DNA from: Chloroflexota bacterium
GTDB taxonomy: Bacteria > Chloroflexota > Anaerolineae > B4-G1 > SLSP01
NCBI GenBank assembly: GCA_022707665.1
Contig: JAKJAE010000008.1
Span: 6,727-19,280 of the forward strand
Direction of reading: 5' to 3'
DNA: 12,554 nucleotides
Below, one piece after another: positions 7,363-12,554 of this stretch (position 1 is its first letter; each line of letters starts with the position of its first letter). Made by a program: the position numbers and the translations under genes. The notes beneath the pieces were generated by a model. That model ran no database searches and was not told the origin of the DNA. It worked only from the letters and a program-made list of their open reading frames with translations.

Positions 7363-8016
7363 TCAGGACAGGGTGGCCAAGGCCAGGCTGTCATCATAGG
7401 GACGGTTGTAGGTGAGAGTCGGTACCTCGTCGGGGTCCGACGTCCGGTAGGTGAGCGTTGTAAGCGATGCTGTTGCTGGGTAGCGATCGTGCACTCCATA
7501 GCGGTCGAGCAGACGTTTCTGTGACACGTGGACGCGCGCGCGCATCGTGTGCAGGATTGTGAAGGCGATCACATCGCCGTGAGTCACCGCAGCGATATGG
7601 TTGCCCCGGTGTGCTGCACGCACTTCTGCGATGAACTGCGCGCCGCGTGCGGCGATGTCCTCAGGTACCTCATAGCCGTCACCGACGCCCGTGTACAGAT
7701 CCCAGCCGCGAGCCTCTACCTCCTCCATGGGGTGACCCTCGAAGTAGCAGTCGATCTCGTCAATGAGAGGGGCTACGATGATCGGCAGATCAGCGACCTC
7801 GCCTCGCAGGATCTCCGCCGTCTCAACAGCGCGCAGTTGCGGGCTTGCATAGAGCGCTGCGAGGCCCGCGTTGCGGAGGCTGATTGCGGCGGCCCGGGCT
7901 TGGAGACGTCCAGCCTCACTGAGCCGGAAGCCGGGCAACCGACCGTAGATCAGACCATCCGGGTTGTGAACGTGGCCGTGGCGAACCAGTGTGATGGATG
8001 TTGTAGGGTTGCTCAT
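7363..8016 (-). CDS. Histidine phosphatase (phosphoglycerate mutase-like)
   Basis: This 217-residue cytoplasmic protein belongs to the histidine phosphatase superfamily, whose members hydrolyse or transfer phosphate through a phosphohistidine. The active-site set is complete: L-V-R-H-G (10-14) with nucleophile His13, Arg62 in S-P-Q-L-R-A-V-E-T-A, the acidic Glu87 in I-D-E-I-D, and second His146 in V-T-H-G-D. The stretch I-Y-G-R-L-P-G-F-R-L-S-E-A-G (23-36) follows the usual pattern after the RHG motif. ATG 8016 was chosen because it begins right before the first strand; the frame remains open to 8136 only as a shadow of the UbiA gene. It lies 40 bases after UbiA and 18 bases before the receptor gene. 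Its substrate is unknown; alpha-ribazole phosphatase or a sugar- or prenyl-phosphate phosphatase cannot be separated by sequence alone. Confidence 0.88.
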   Translation of the reverse strand: MSNPTTSITLVRHGHVHNPDGLIYGRLPGFRLSEAGRLQARAAAISLRNAGLAALYASPQLRAVETAEILRGEVADLPIIVAPLIDEIDCYFEGHPMEEVEARGWDLYTGVGDGYEVPEDIAARGAQFIAEVRAAHRGNHIAAVTHGDVIAFTILHTMRARVHVSQKRLLDRYGVHDRYPATASLTTLTYRTSDPDEVPTLTYNRPYDDSLALATLS

Positions 8017-8056
8017 CAAGTGACAATTCCTTGCGAGAGGGTTCCCGGCAAAGGCG

Positions 8057-8926
8057 CTAGGCCTTTGCCCAGTATGCCACCAACACGCTGGTGAACAGGA
8101 CGATGCTGATTGCGCTGTTGATGTGGAAGAAGGCAATGTTGAGACGCGTCAGATCCACTGGCGACACTAGCCGGTGCTCGAGCATCAGCAGCAATCCCAC
8201 GACGACCAGGCCGATCGCATAGATCCAGCCCAGCCCACACTCGAACCCGAGAGCAACCAGTAGGACCATCGTCAACGCATGGCTTGCCGAGGAGAGCACC
8301 AGCGCTGTGGGTATCCCGAACCTTGCGGGTACGGCATGGAGGCCAAGCCTGCGGTCCACTTCGGCATCCTGGCAAGCGTAGATGATGTCGAAACCGCCGA
8401 TCCAGAGCGTGACGGCGAGCAAAAGCAGCCAAGCCGCCAGGTCGCTCCTGGCAAAGAGCGATCCGCGTACCGCAACCCAAGCGCCAGCGGGCGCCAGGCC
8501 GTCTGTGAAGCCAAGGATGTAGTGTGAGAGCCAGGTGAAGCGCTTTGTGAACGAGTAACCGATGAGGAACAGAATAGCCACAGGCAGCAGGCGCAACGCG
8601 AGAGATCCTAGCTGCCACGCGGCCAGCACGAAGACCGCGAACGCGACGGCTGTGCCGGCCCAAGCGGTGCGCACTGGAATGCGACCCGTGACGAGCGGCC
8701 GATTGGCGGTGCGAGGGTTCAGTCCGTCAAGCACCCTATCGGCGAGGCGATTGCATCCCATAGCCACAGTTCGTGCGGCGGCCATCGCGACGGTGATCCA
8801 GCCGAACTGGTACCAGGTTGGTCTGCCGTTGGCTCCCAGGACCATCCCCACGTAGGCGAAGGGCAAGGCAAAGAGGGTATGCTCGAACTTGATCAGCTCC
8901 AGGAAATCGCGAATGCTCCTAACCAT
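8057..8926 (-). CDS. UbiA-family aromatic prenyltransferase
   Basis: UbiA proteins are membrane enzymes that attach an isoprenoid tail from a polyprenyl diphosphate to an aromatic acceptor. The 289-residue product is full length, with about eight or nine helices. It has both Asp-rich diphosphate/Mg sites: N-R-L-A-D-R-V-L-D (59-67: Asn59, Asp63, Asp67) and D-I-I-Y-A-C-Q-D-A-E-V-D (180-191: Asp180, Asp187, Asp191). The N-terminal F-L-E-L-I-K-F-E-H-T-L-F-A-L-P-F (8-23) and N-P-R-T-A-N-R-P-L (70-78) are typical of the 4-hydroxybenzoate octaprenyltransferase and MqnP branch. ATG 8926 matches the family N-terminus; the longer opening to 9112 is non-coding in character. No Shine-Dalgarno precedes it (five C residues stand there), in keeping with leaderless translation. 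It is probably the first gene of the operon that includes UbiD. Confidence 0.93.
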   Translation of the reverse strand: MVRSIRDFLELIKFEHTLFALPFAYVGMVLGANGRPTWYQFGWITVAMAAARTVAMGCNRLADRVLDGLNPRTANRPLVTGRIPVRTAWAGTAVAFAVFVLAAWQLGSLALRLLPVAILFLIGYSFTKRFTWLSHYILGFTDGLAPAGAWVAVRGSLFARSDLAAWLLLLAVTLWIGGFDIIYACQDAEVDRRLGLHAVPARFGIPTALVLSSASHALTMVLLVALGFECGLGWIYAIGLVVVGLLLMLEHRLVSPVDLTRLNIAFFHINSAISIVLFTSVLVAYWAKA

Positions 8927-8932
8927 GGGGGT

Positions 8933-8941
8933 ATTGTACCA
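8933..8941 (-). promoter_or_regulatory. Extended -10 promoter for a leaderless UbiA mRNA
   Basis: On the minus strand the sequence reads TGG then TACAAT (8938-8933), a TGn-extended -10 with five of six consensus bases. Six bases separate its end from A of the ATG at 8926, so the usual start point falls on the A itself. A TTGGCC at 8958-8953 is too close (14-base spacer) to be a normal -35. The 70-base gap before it follows the end of the small membrane protein gene, a sensible place for an operon promoter. Confidence 0.5.
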
Positions 8942-8996
8942 TAGCCGTGCCTGGCCAAGGTCGGTAGCTGTCGCGCCTTCCGATGGGTTGTCTACG

Positions 8997-9413
8997 CTAA
9001 GGGGCTGCGGGTTCTGTCCCGTCTTGGCTGAGCAGCAGAATGCCGGCGCCTTGTCCCAGGAGAAACTGTACGAAGGGCAGGATCTGTTGAACAGCCCTTG
9101 GTGCGGTACCAATAGTCGCCAGCGGATCGGTGATCTGAACGAGGTAGATGTAGGCGATCGTGACTGTGGCGATGAGAGTCGTCGTGCCTATTCCAATGAG
9201 CTGCTGAGTACCCCCCTGGCCACGACGGAGAAGCCGTTCTGCGGCGGCGCCGGAGAGCACGCCACCGGCCGCGGATACGGCGCACCCAACGAGGGTCGAC
9301 GATGCTGTTGTCGCGTCGACAAGTCCCACTAGCCGCGCCGCACCCAGTAGCACTCCAGGCGCAAGAAGCAACGTGGTAATGACGGCGAGCCGCTTTTTCA
9401 AGGGCTCACGCAT
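8997..9413 (-). CDS. Small membrane protein, unknown function
   Basis: I do not recognise this 138-residue protein. It appears to have four hydrophobic segments (about 9-30, 40-58, 72-92 and 107-127). A basic loop E-R-L-L-R-R-G-Q between the second and third suggests that side faces the cytoplasm. The short C-terminus is polar (S-Q-D-G-T-E-P). ATG 9413 was chosen because the preceding residues, open to 9488, are a shadow of the upstream gene, and M-R-E-P-L-K-K-R-L makes a normal charged start before the first helix. The start overlaps the previous gene by eight bases, so the two small membrane proteins are probably co-translated. No catalytic motif is visible. Confidence 0.65.
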   Translation of the reverse strand: MREPLKKRLAVITTLLLAPGVLLGAARLVGLVDATTASSTLVGCAVSAAGGVLSGAAAERLLRRGQGGTQQLIGIGTTTLIATVTIAYIYLVQITDPLATIGTAPRAVQQILPFVQFLLGQGAGILLLSQDGTEPAAP

Positions 9414-9705
9414 CCGGGATGCCCTTCTTTGACCGCGCAGTTGCGACAGCGTGGCCCAGCACCCATACGCCGAGGACACCCCACACAACCTGCGCCCACG
9501 GTCGGTCTTCGGTCGCTGCCATTCCGGCGACGAACAGGAGTAGCCCGGCGTCCAGAGCTACGACGTATCTGCGTTGGTTGAGGATGACGCGCGTTCTCAC
9601 ATTGGCCTCGTGGGCAGCATAGCGAGCCCACGACCAAATCGCCAGGAGAACGGCCAACCCGATCACCCACAAGCTGTTGCTCACTACTCCCCACACATCG
9701 ATCAT
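9406..9705 (-). CDS. Small membrane protein, unknown function
   Basis: I do not recognise this 99-residue protein. It has three likely membrane helices (about 8-26, 46-63 and 71-88). Helices one and two are joined by a charged loop, R-Y-A-A-H-E-A-N-V-R-T-R (28-39), followed by the basic N-Q-R-R; a basic C-terminal tail R-S-K-K follows helix three. ATG 9705 is preceded by a purine-rich GGGGAAAGG stretch and lies 15 bases after the end of the broken kinase-like gene. Its stop is overlapped by the next membrane-protein start. Position suggests co-transcription with the kinase-like gene; the function is not readable. Confidence 0.65.
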   Translation of the reverse strand: MIDVWGVVSNSLWVIGLAVLLAIWSWARYAAHEANVRTRVILNQRRYVVALDAGLLLFVAGMAATEDRPWAQVVWGVLGVWVLGHAVATARSKKGIPDA

Positions 9706-9720
9706 TCTTGTGCCTTTCCC

Positions 9721-10194
9721 CTAGGGTGCCCAGACGGAAAAGTTGTCGAACTGGAATACGGCCGGGCTGTCAGTGGCAGCCGTGGAGATTGAGAGGCCCG
9801 CCTCGCCTTCGCGGAGCAGATCGCTCTGGGCCTGATGTACGAGCGCATCGTTGATATAGAGCTCGAAACTGGCACCCTCGGCTCTCGCAGACAGACGATT
9901 GACCTCTCCCTCCTTCACAGCCATCGTCTGTGTCCAGTCGACGATGGGCTGCCAAGCTGCCCCGTCCCACAGGCTCAGAAGGAAATAGCCATCGTCGCGC
10001 ACGCTGAACAGGTAATAGCTACCCTCTGTGTGACGCAGTACCAACCCATAGGCCGCACTCTCAGGCCCACTCAGGCGCTGCACCTCGACGCTGACCATAT
10101 AGTCAGCCGGAAAGGCTTGGCCACCGGAAAGGTCCGGCGTACACCACCGGCTCACGGCTTGTGCAGCGTCGATCTCCCAGTGGTATGAACCGCC
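9721..10194 (-). pseudogene. Displaced C-terminal lectin-like domain of kinase-like gene
   Basis: This reading frame continues the domain begun at the end of the kinase-like gene, but in the -1 frame. Read from the GGC codon at 10194 it gives 157 residues. They begin G-G-S-Y-H-W-E-I and contain S-G-P-E-S-A-A-Y-G-L-V-L-R, Y-Y-L-F-S-V, D-G-Y-F-L-L, V-D-W-T-Q-T and a final F-D-N-F-S-V-W, the pattern of a concanavalin/laminin-G-like domain often found after the membrane helix of Chloroflexota PknB-type kinases. The matching first strand (N-F-D-D-N-A-N-G-W) lies in the other frame. Adding one base near 10193-10194 would join both into a protein of about 596 residues. The frame stays open upstream to 10221, but those residues have no domain character, and I see no good ribosome site for separate expression. 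Confidence 0.75.
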
Positions 10195-11510
10195 TCGATG
10201 GCACGACGGGTGCTGCCCCACTCATCCTCGAACTCGCTCACGACCCATCCGTTGGCATTGTCGTCGAAGTTGTCCGTGATGATGGTGCGCCATCCCTCTG
10301 GGGGACTCGGAACGGGCATGGTGCCAACCTCAGGCAGTCGCGTCGTGGCTGTCTGTGGCACTTCCAAGGTAGGTAGGACCGGCGAGGCTTCGACTGCTGG
10401 CTCTGCCCGCGGAGTTGTGGTCAGTGATGCCGCCGGTGTGAGCTCTGTGGCAACCAGGGCAAGCTCATCGTCCGTTGGCCCAGCGCGTGAGACAAGGGTG
10501 GGCAGATCGTACGTCTGGTTGAGCCAGAGCCCCAGCAGGCTCGCCAGGAACAACACCAGCGTCGACAGGAGAAGCCCCCATACCCGCGACCAAGCGAACT
10601 GAGGGCGTTTGGGGAGGAACGGTGCCGGGGCAGGGAGACGCGAATCCTCGTGCAGCGGTTGTGCCTCCAGCGCACGAAGCATAGACGCTGCTGTCTGGTG
10701 GCGCTTGTCAAGAGGCAGCTCCATCGCCTGTAGGATCACGGACCGTGTCCGGCTATTGACGCGGGGAGCCAGGGCTTTGACCTGCAGGAACTGGTAGGGA
10801 TTTGAGGTACGTTCCCCGGCTGTGAGTGGCTGCTCGCCCGTAATCGCGTGGTAGAGCGTTGCCCCGAGACTGTAGATATCGCTACGAGCATCGACCTGGC
10901 TGGTATGCATCCCCCAGCACTCGGGTGGCGCGTATTGAGGAACCCCCAACACACGCTTGGCTGTCCAGGTACGCGGATCCCCGGGGCTCCAGAGGGCGAC
11001 GATCTCGAAATTGGTCAGTAGTGCGTGGTCGTCTGGTGTGATCAGCACCGACTCAGGTCGGATATCTCGATGAATGACACCGTGCTCGTGGGCATAGGCG
11101 AGGGCATCGAGGAGATCCTTTGCATAGGCGACGACGCGTCTCTCCTTGATGGCACCTTCGCGGGTAATCAGCTCGGAGAGGGGCTGACCCGCGAGCGATT
11201 GCTGTACCAGGTAGGCACGCCACGTGGCCTGATCCGGAGCCGGCGAGGCGTCAGGCTGAACGAAGGCGGCGAGTACGCGCGCGATGTGGGGATGCTGGAG
11301 GTTGATGATGCTCGCCGCCTCCATCAGAAATGCGGACCGAAGCGTATCCTCTTCCTCCTGGGTCAGGTCAGGTTGCGGGCTGAGTTCTCTGATGAAGATG
11401 GGCTCACCCAAATCCTGATCCCAGCCCCGGTACCGTGCCTCGAGTGCGCCGATTTCCAGCAGCCGGTCGATCCGGTACCGGTTATGGACTACCGACCCGA
11501 GGCTAAGCAT
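10152..11510 (-). CDS. Membrane Ser/Thr kinase-like protein, likely pseudokinase
   Basis: The product has a kinase-like domain (about 8-285), a Pro-rich linker, one membrane helix (about 309-330) and a Thr/Pro-rich stalk leading into an extracytoplasmic domain. The fold is clearly kinase: Glu64 of helix C, H-R-D (147-149), A-P-P-E (194-197) and D-I-Y-S-L-G (211-216) are kept. Catalytic positions are not. The glycine loop reads L-L-E-I-G-A-L-E-A-R-Y (17-27), the VAIK lysine is Arg41, HRDxKPxN is H-R-D-I-R-P-E-S (Arg151, Ser154), and DFG is N-F-E (167-169). It is therefore probably inactive and may bind or sense instead. After Glu439 (GAG 10196-10194) the frame leaves the conserved C-terminal domain and ends 13 residues later; the domain goes on in another frame. 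ATG 11510 precedes L-G-S-V-V-H-N-R-Y-R-I, a normal start for the family. Confidence 0.85.
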   Translation of the reverse strand: MLSLGSVVHNRYRIDRLLEIGALEARYRGWDQDLGEPIFIRELSPQPDLTQEEEDTLRSAFLMEAASIINLQHPHIARVLAAFVQPDASPAPDQATWRAYLVQQSLAGQPLSELITREGAIKERRVVAYAKDLLDALAYAHEHGVIHRDIRPESVLITPDDHALLTNFEIVALWSPGDPRTWTAKRVLGVPQYAPPECWGMHTSQVDARSDIYSLGATLYHAITGEQPLTAGERTSNPYQFLQVKALAPRVNSRTRSVILQAMELPLDKRHQTAASMLRALEAQPLHEDSRLPAPAPFLPKRPQFAWSRVWGLLLSTLVLFLASLLGLWLNQTYDLPTLVSRAGPTDDELALVATELTPAASLTTTPRAEPAVEASPVLPTLEVPQTATTRLPEVGTMPVPSPPEGWRTIITDNFDDNANGWVVSEFEDEWGSTRRAIEAVHTTGRSTLHKP

Positions 11511-11540
11511 AGGGCTCGGGCCGATCCTTATCTGATCGCA

Positions 11541-11566
11541 GAGTGGCCAGCGAAGCCTGCCAACTC
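11541..11566. other. Imperfect hairpin between ruvB and the kinase-like gene
   Basis: In the 83-base gap after the ruvB stop, an imperfect inverted repeat (GAGT-GGC-x-GGC against GCT-x-GCC-ACTC, one bulge, one mismatch, three-base loop) can fold on the minus-strand transcript. No T-run follows, so it is not a standard intrinsic terminator. The gap holds no convincing promoter that I can see. Confidence 0.25.
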
Positions 11567-11593
11567 ACACACACTGCTAACAACGCGTGCCCA

Positions 11594-12554
11594 CTAGCTA
11601 CCATTGTCAAACAGACGCCTCTGGGTCAGTCGATCGTCAGAACGGCCCAGATGCTCATAGGCAAGGCGGGTTGCCATACGTCCGCGCGGTGTTCTGTCAA
11701 TGAACCCAAGCTGGAGCAAGTAGGGTTCGACCACGTCCATGATCGTGTCGGCTGCTTCACCAATCGATGCGGCGATGGTGTCCAGGCCAACAGGTCCTCC
11801 GTCGAACTTCGCAATGATGGCATCCAGAACCCGGCGGTCCAGGTCATCCAGCCCGCGCTCGTCGATCTCCAGCAGTGTCAGAGCCTCGCCCGCGATCTCA
11901 CCGGTGATGATCCCTGCGGCGCGCACCTGGGCGTAGTCGCGCACTCGACGCAGCACTCGCAGGGCAACGCGCGGCGTTCCCCGTCCTCGCCTGGCAATCT
12001 CGGCGCGCCCCTCTGGTTCCAGTTGCACACTGATGGAGCGCGCTGCGCGTTCGACGATGTCCTCGAGCGATGCCTGATCGTAGAAGTCGAGCCGGTAGAC
12101 AGCTCCGAATCGCGTCCTGAGAGGGGCAGAGAGAAGCGCCAGCCGCGTCGTCGCGCCGACAACGGTGAAACGTGGTAAGTTGAGCCTGACTGTGCGTGCA
12201 CCCGGCCCCTGGCCGATGACCAGATCCAGCGCGAAGTCCTCCATGGCCGGATAGAGGATCTCTTCTACGGCTTTCCCCAGGCGGTGGCACTCGTCGATGA
12301 ACAACACCTCGTGTTCGTGCAGGTTGCTGAGGATGGCCGCTAGATCCCCGGCGCGCTCAATCGATGGGCCGGCGGTAACGCGTAGGTTCGCACCCATCTC
12401 CCGTGCAATGATGTGAGCCAGGGTTGTCTTGCCGAGACCGGGCGGGCCGTAGAAGAGCACGTGCTCCAGCGGCTCCGATCTTGCTCGAGCTGCCTCGATG
12501 AGAATCCGCAGATTCTCGCGAACTCGGTCCTGTCCAATGAGATCATCGAGGCGC
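11594..12554 (-). CDS. ruvB: Holliday junction helicase RuvB, 5' end cut off
   Basis: RuvB is the hexameric AAA+ motor that drives branch migration with RuvA. About 319 residues are visible; the frame is open at the window edge ([11 protein letters not shown]), so roughly the first 20 residues are missing. Motifs: Walker [10 protein letters not shown], Walker [10 protein letters not shown] (the family usually has Ile where Cys stands), sensor and arginine-finger region [18 protein letters not shown], a middle lid domain with G-T-P-R-V-A, and the C-terminal winged helix ending [10 protein letters not shown]. It is the most upstream minus-strand gene here and is separated from the kinase-like gene by 83 bases; ruvA and ruvC are not in view. 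Confidence 0.96.
   Translation of the reverse strand, partial: RLDDLIGQDRVRENLRILIEAARARSEPLEHVLFYGPPGLGKTTLAHIIAREMGANLRVTAGPSIERAGDLAAILSNLHEHEVLFIDECHRLGKAVEEILYPAMEDFALDLVIGQGPGARTVRLNLPRFTVVGATTRLALLSAPLRTRFGAVYRLDFYDQASLEDIVERAARSISVQLEPEGRAEIARRGRGTPRVALRVLRRVRDYAQVRAAGIITGEIAGEALTLLEIDERGLDDLDRRVLDAIIAKFDGGPVGLDTIAASIGEAADTIMDVVEPYLLQLGFIDRTPRGRMATRLAYEHLGRSDDRLTQRRLFDNGS

Noticed and set aside
8017..8136. Longer histidine phosphatase start at 8136
   Set aside because: The extra 40 residues overlap the UbiA 3' end in another frame and put the RHG motif unusually far from the N-terminus.
8927..9112. Longer UbiA start at 9112
   Set aside because: The extra 62 residues run across the intergenic promoter region and the end of the preceding gene, and UbiA proteins normally begin a few residues before F-L-E-L-I-K-F-E-H.
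10185..10200. Programmed -1 frameshift in the kinase-like gene
   Set aside because: The site reads ATC GAG GCG with no slippery heptamer and no obvious strong downstream stem; a plain one-base deletion or sequence error is simpler.
1..12554. tRNA, rRNA, riboswitch, CRISPR, insertion sequence or phage genes
   Set aside because: No direct-repeat array, terminal inverted repeats, transposase or integrase motifs or cloverleaf-like stretch was seen on either strand by reading; no structure search could be run.

Overview
The window looks like a chromosomal segment of a GC-rich bacterium, most likely a member of the Chloroflexota (perhaps an Anaerolineae-like lineage). This is an inference from protein style: a PknB-like kinase of the Chloroflexota type with a C-terminal lectin-like domain, a fused membrane/spermidine-synthase protein, an LppX/LprAFG-like lipoprotein and an NMT1/THI5-like binding protein. 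No mobile element, CRISPR array, tRNA or rRNA was seen. Gene density is very high, and no gene-free stretch exceeds about 85 bases.

Layout. On the plus strand, the 3' part of a lipoprotein-like gene (to 575) overlaps queG (565-1623), the epoxyqueuosine reductase of tRNA queuosine synthesis. Everything else is on the minus strand and converges on queG across only 24 bases. Read in the direction of transcription from the right edge, it runs: ruvB (cut by the edge at 12554, ends 11594); a membrane Ser/Thr kinase-like protein (11510 down to 9721) whose frame is broken by one missing base near 10193; two small membrane proteins (9705-9406 and 9413-8997); then a compact seven-gene set: UbiA-family prenyltransferase (8926-8057), histidine phosphatase (8016-7363), ABC substrate-binding lipoprotein (7344-6382), ABC ATPase (6372-5497), ABC permease (5510-4734), UbiD-family decarboxylase (4721-3255) and a fused membrane/spermidine-synthase-like protein (3279-1648).

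How the genes may work together. The seven-gene set has overlaps or gaps of at most about 40 bases, so it is probably one operon. An extended -10 element sits exactly where it would start a leaderless mRNA at the UbiA ATG. UbiA plus UbiD is the classic prenylation/decarboxylation pair of ubiquinone synthesis and of the late futalosine menaquinone pathway. Here it is interleaved with a complete SsuABC/ThiXYZ-type importer and a histidine phosphatase. I infer a quinone or other prenylated-aromatic pathway that may use an imported small molecule; neither substrate nor product can be read from the sequence.

The other notable locus is the kinase-like gene. Its glycine loop, VAIK lysine, HRDxKxxN motif and DFG motif are all altered, so it is probably a pseudokinase. 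The start of its C-terminal extracytoplasmic domain is split by a one-base deletion, or by a sequence error, in this copy.
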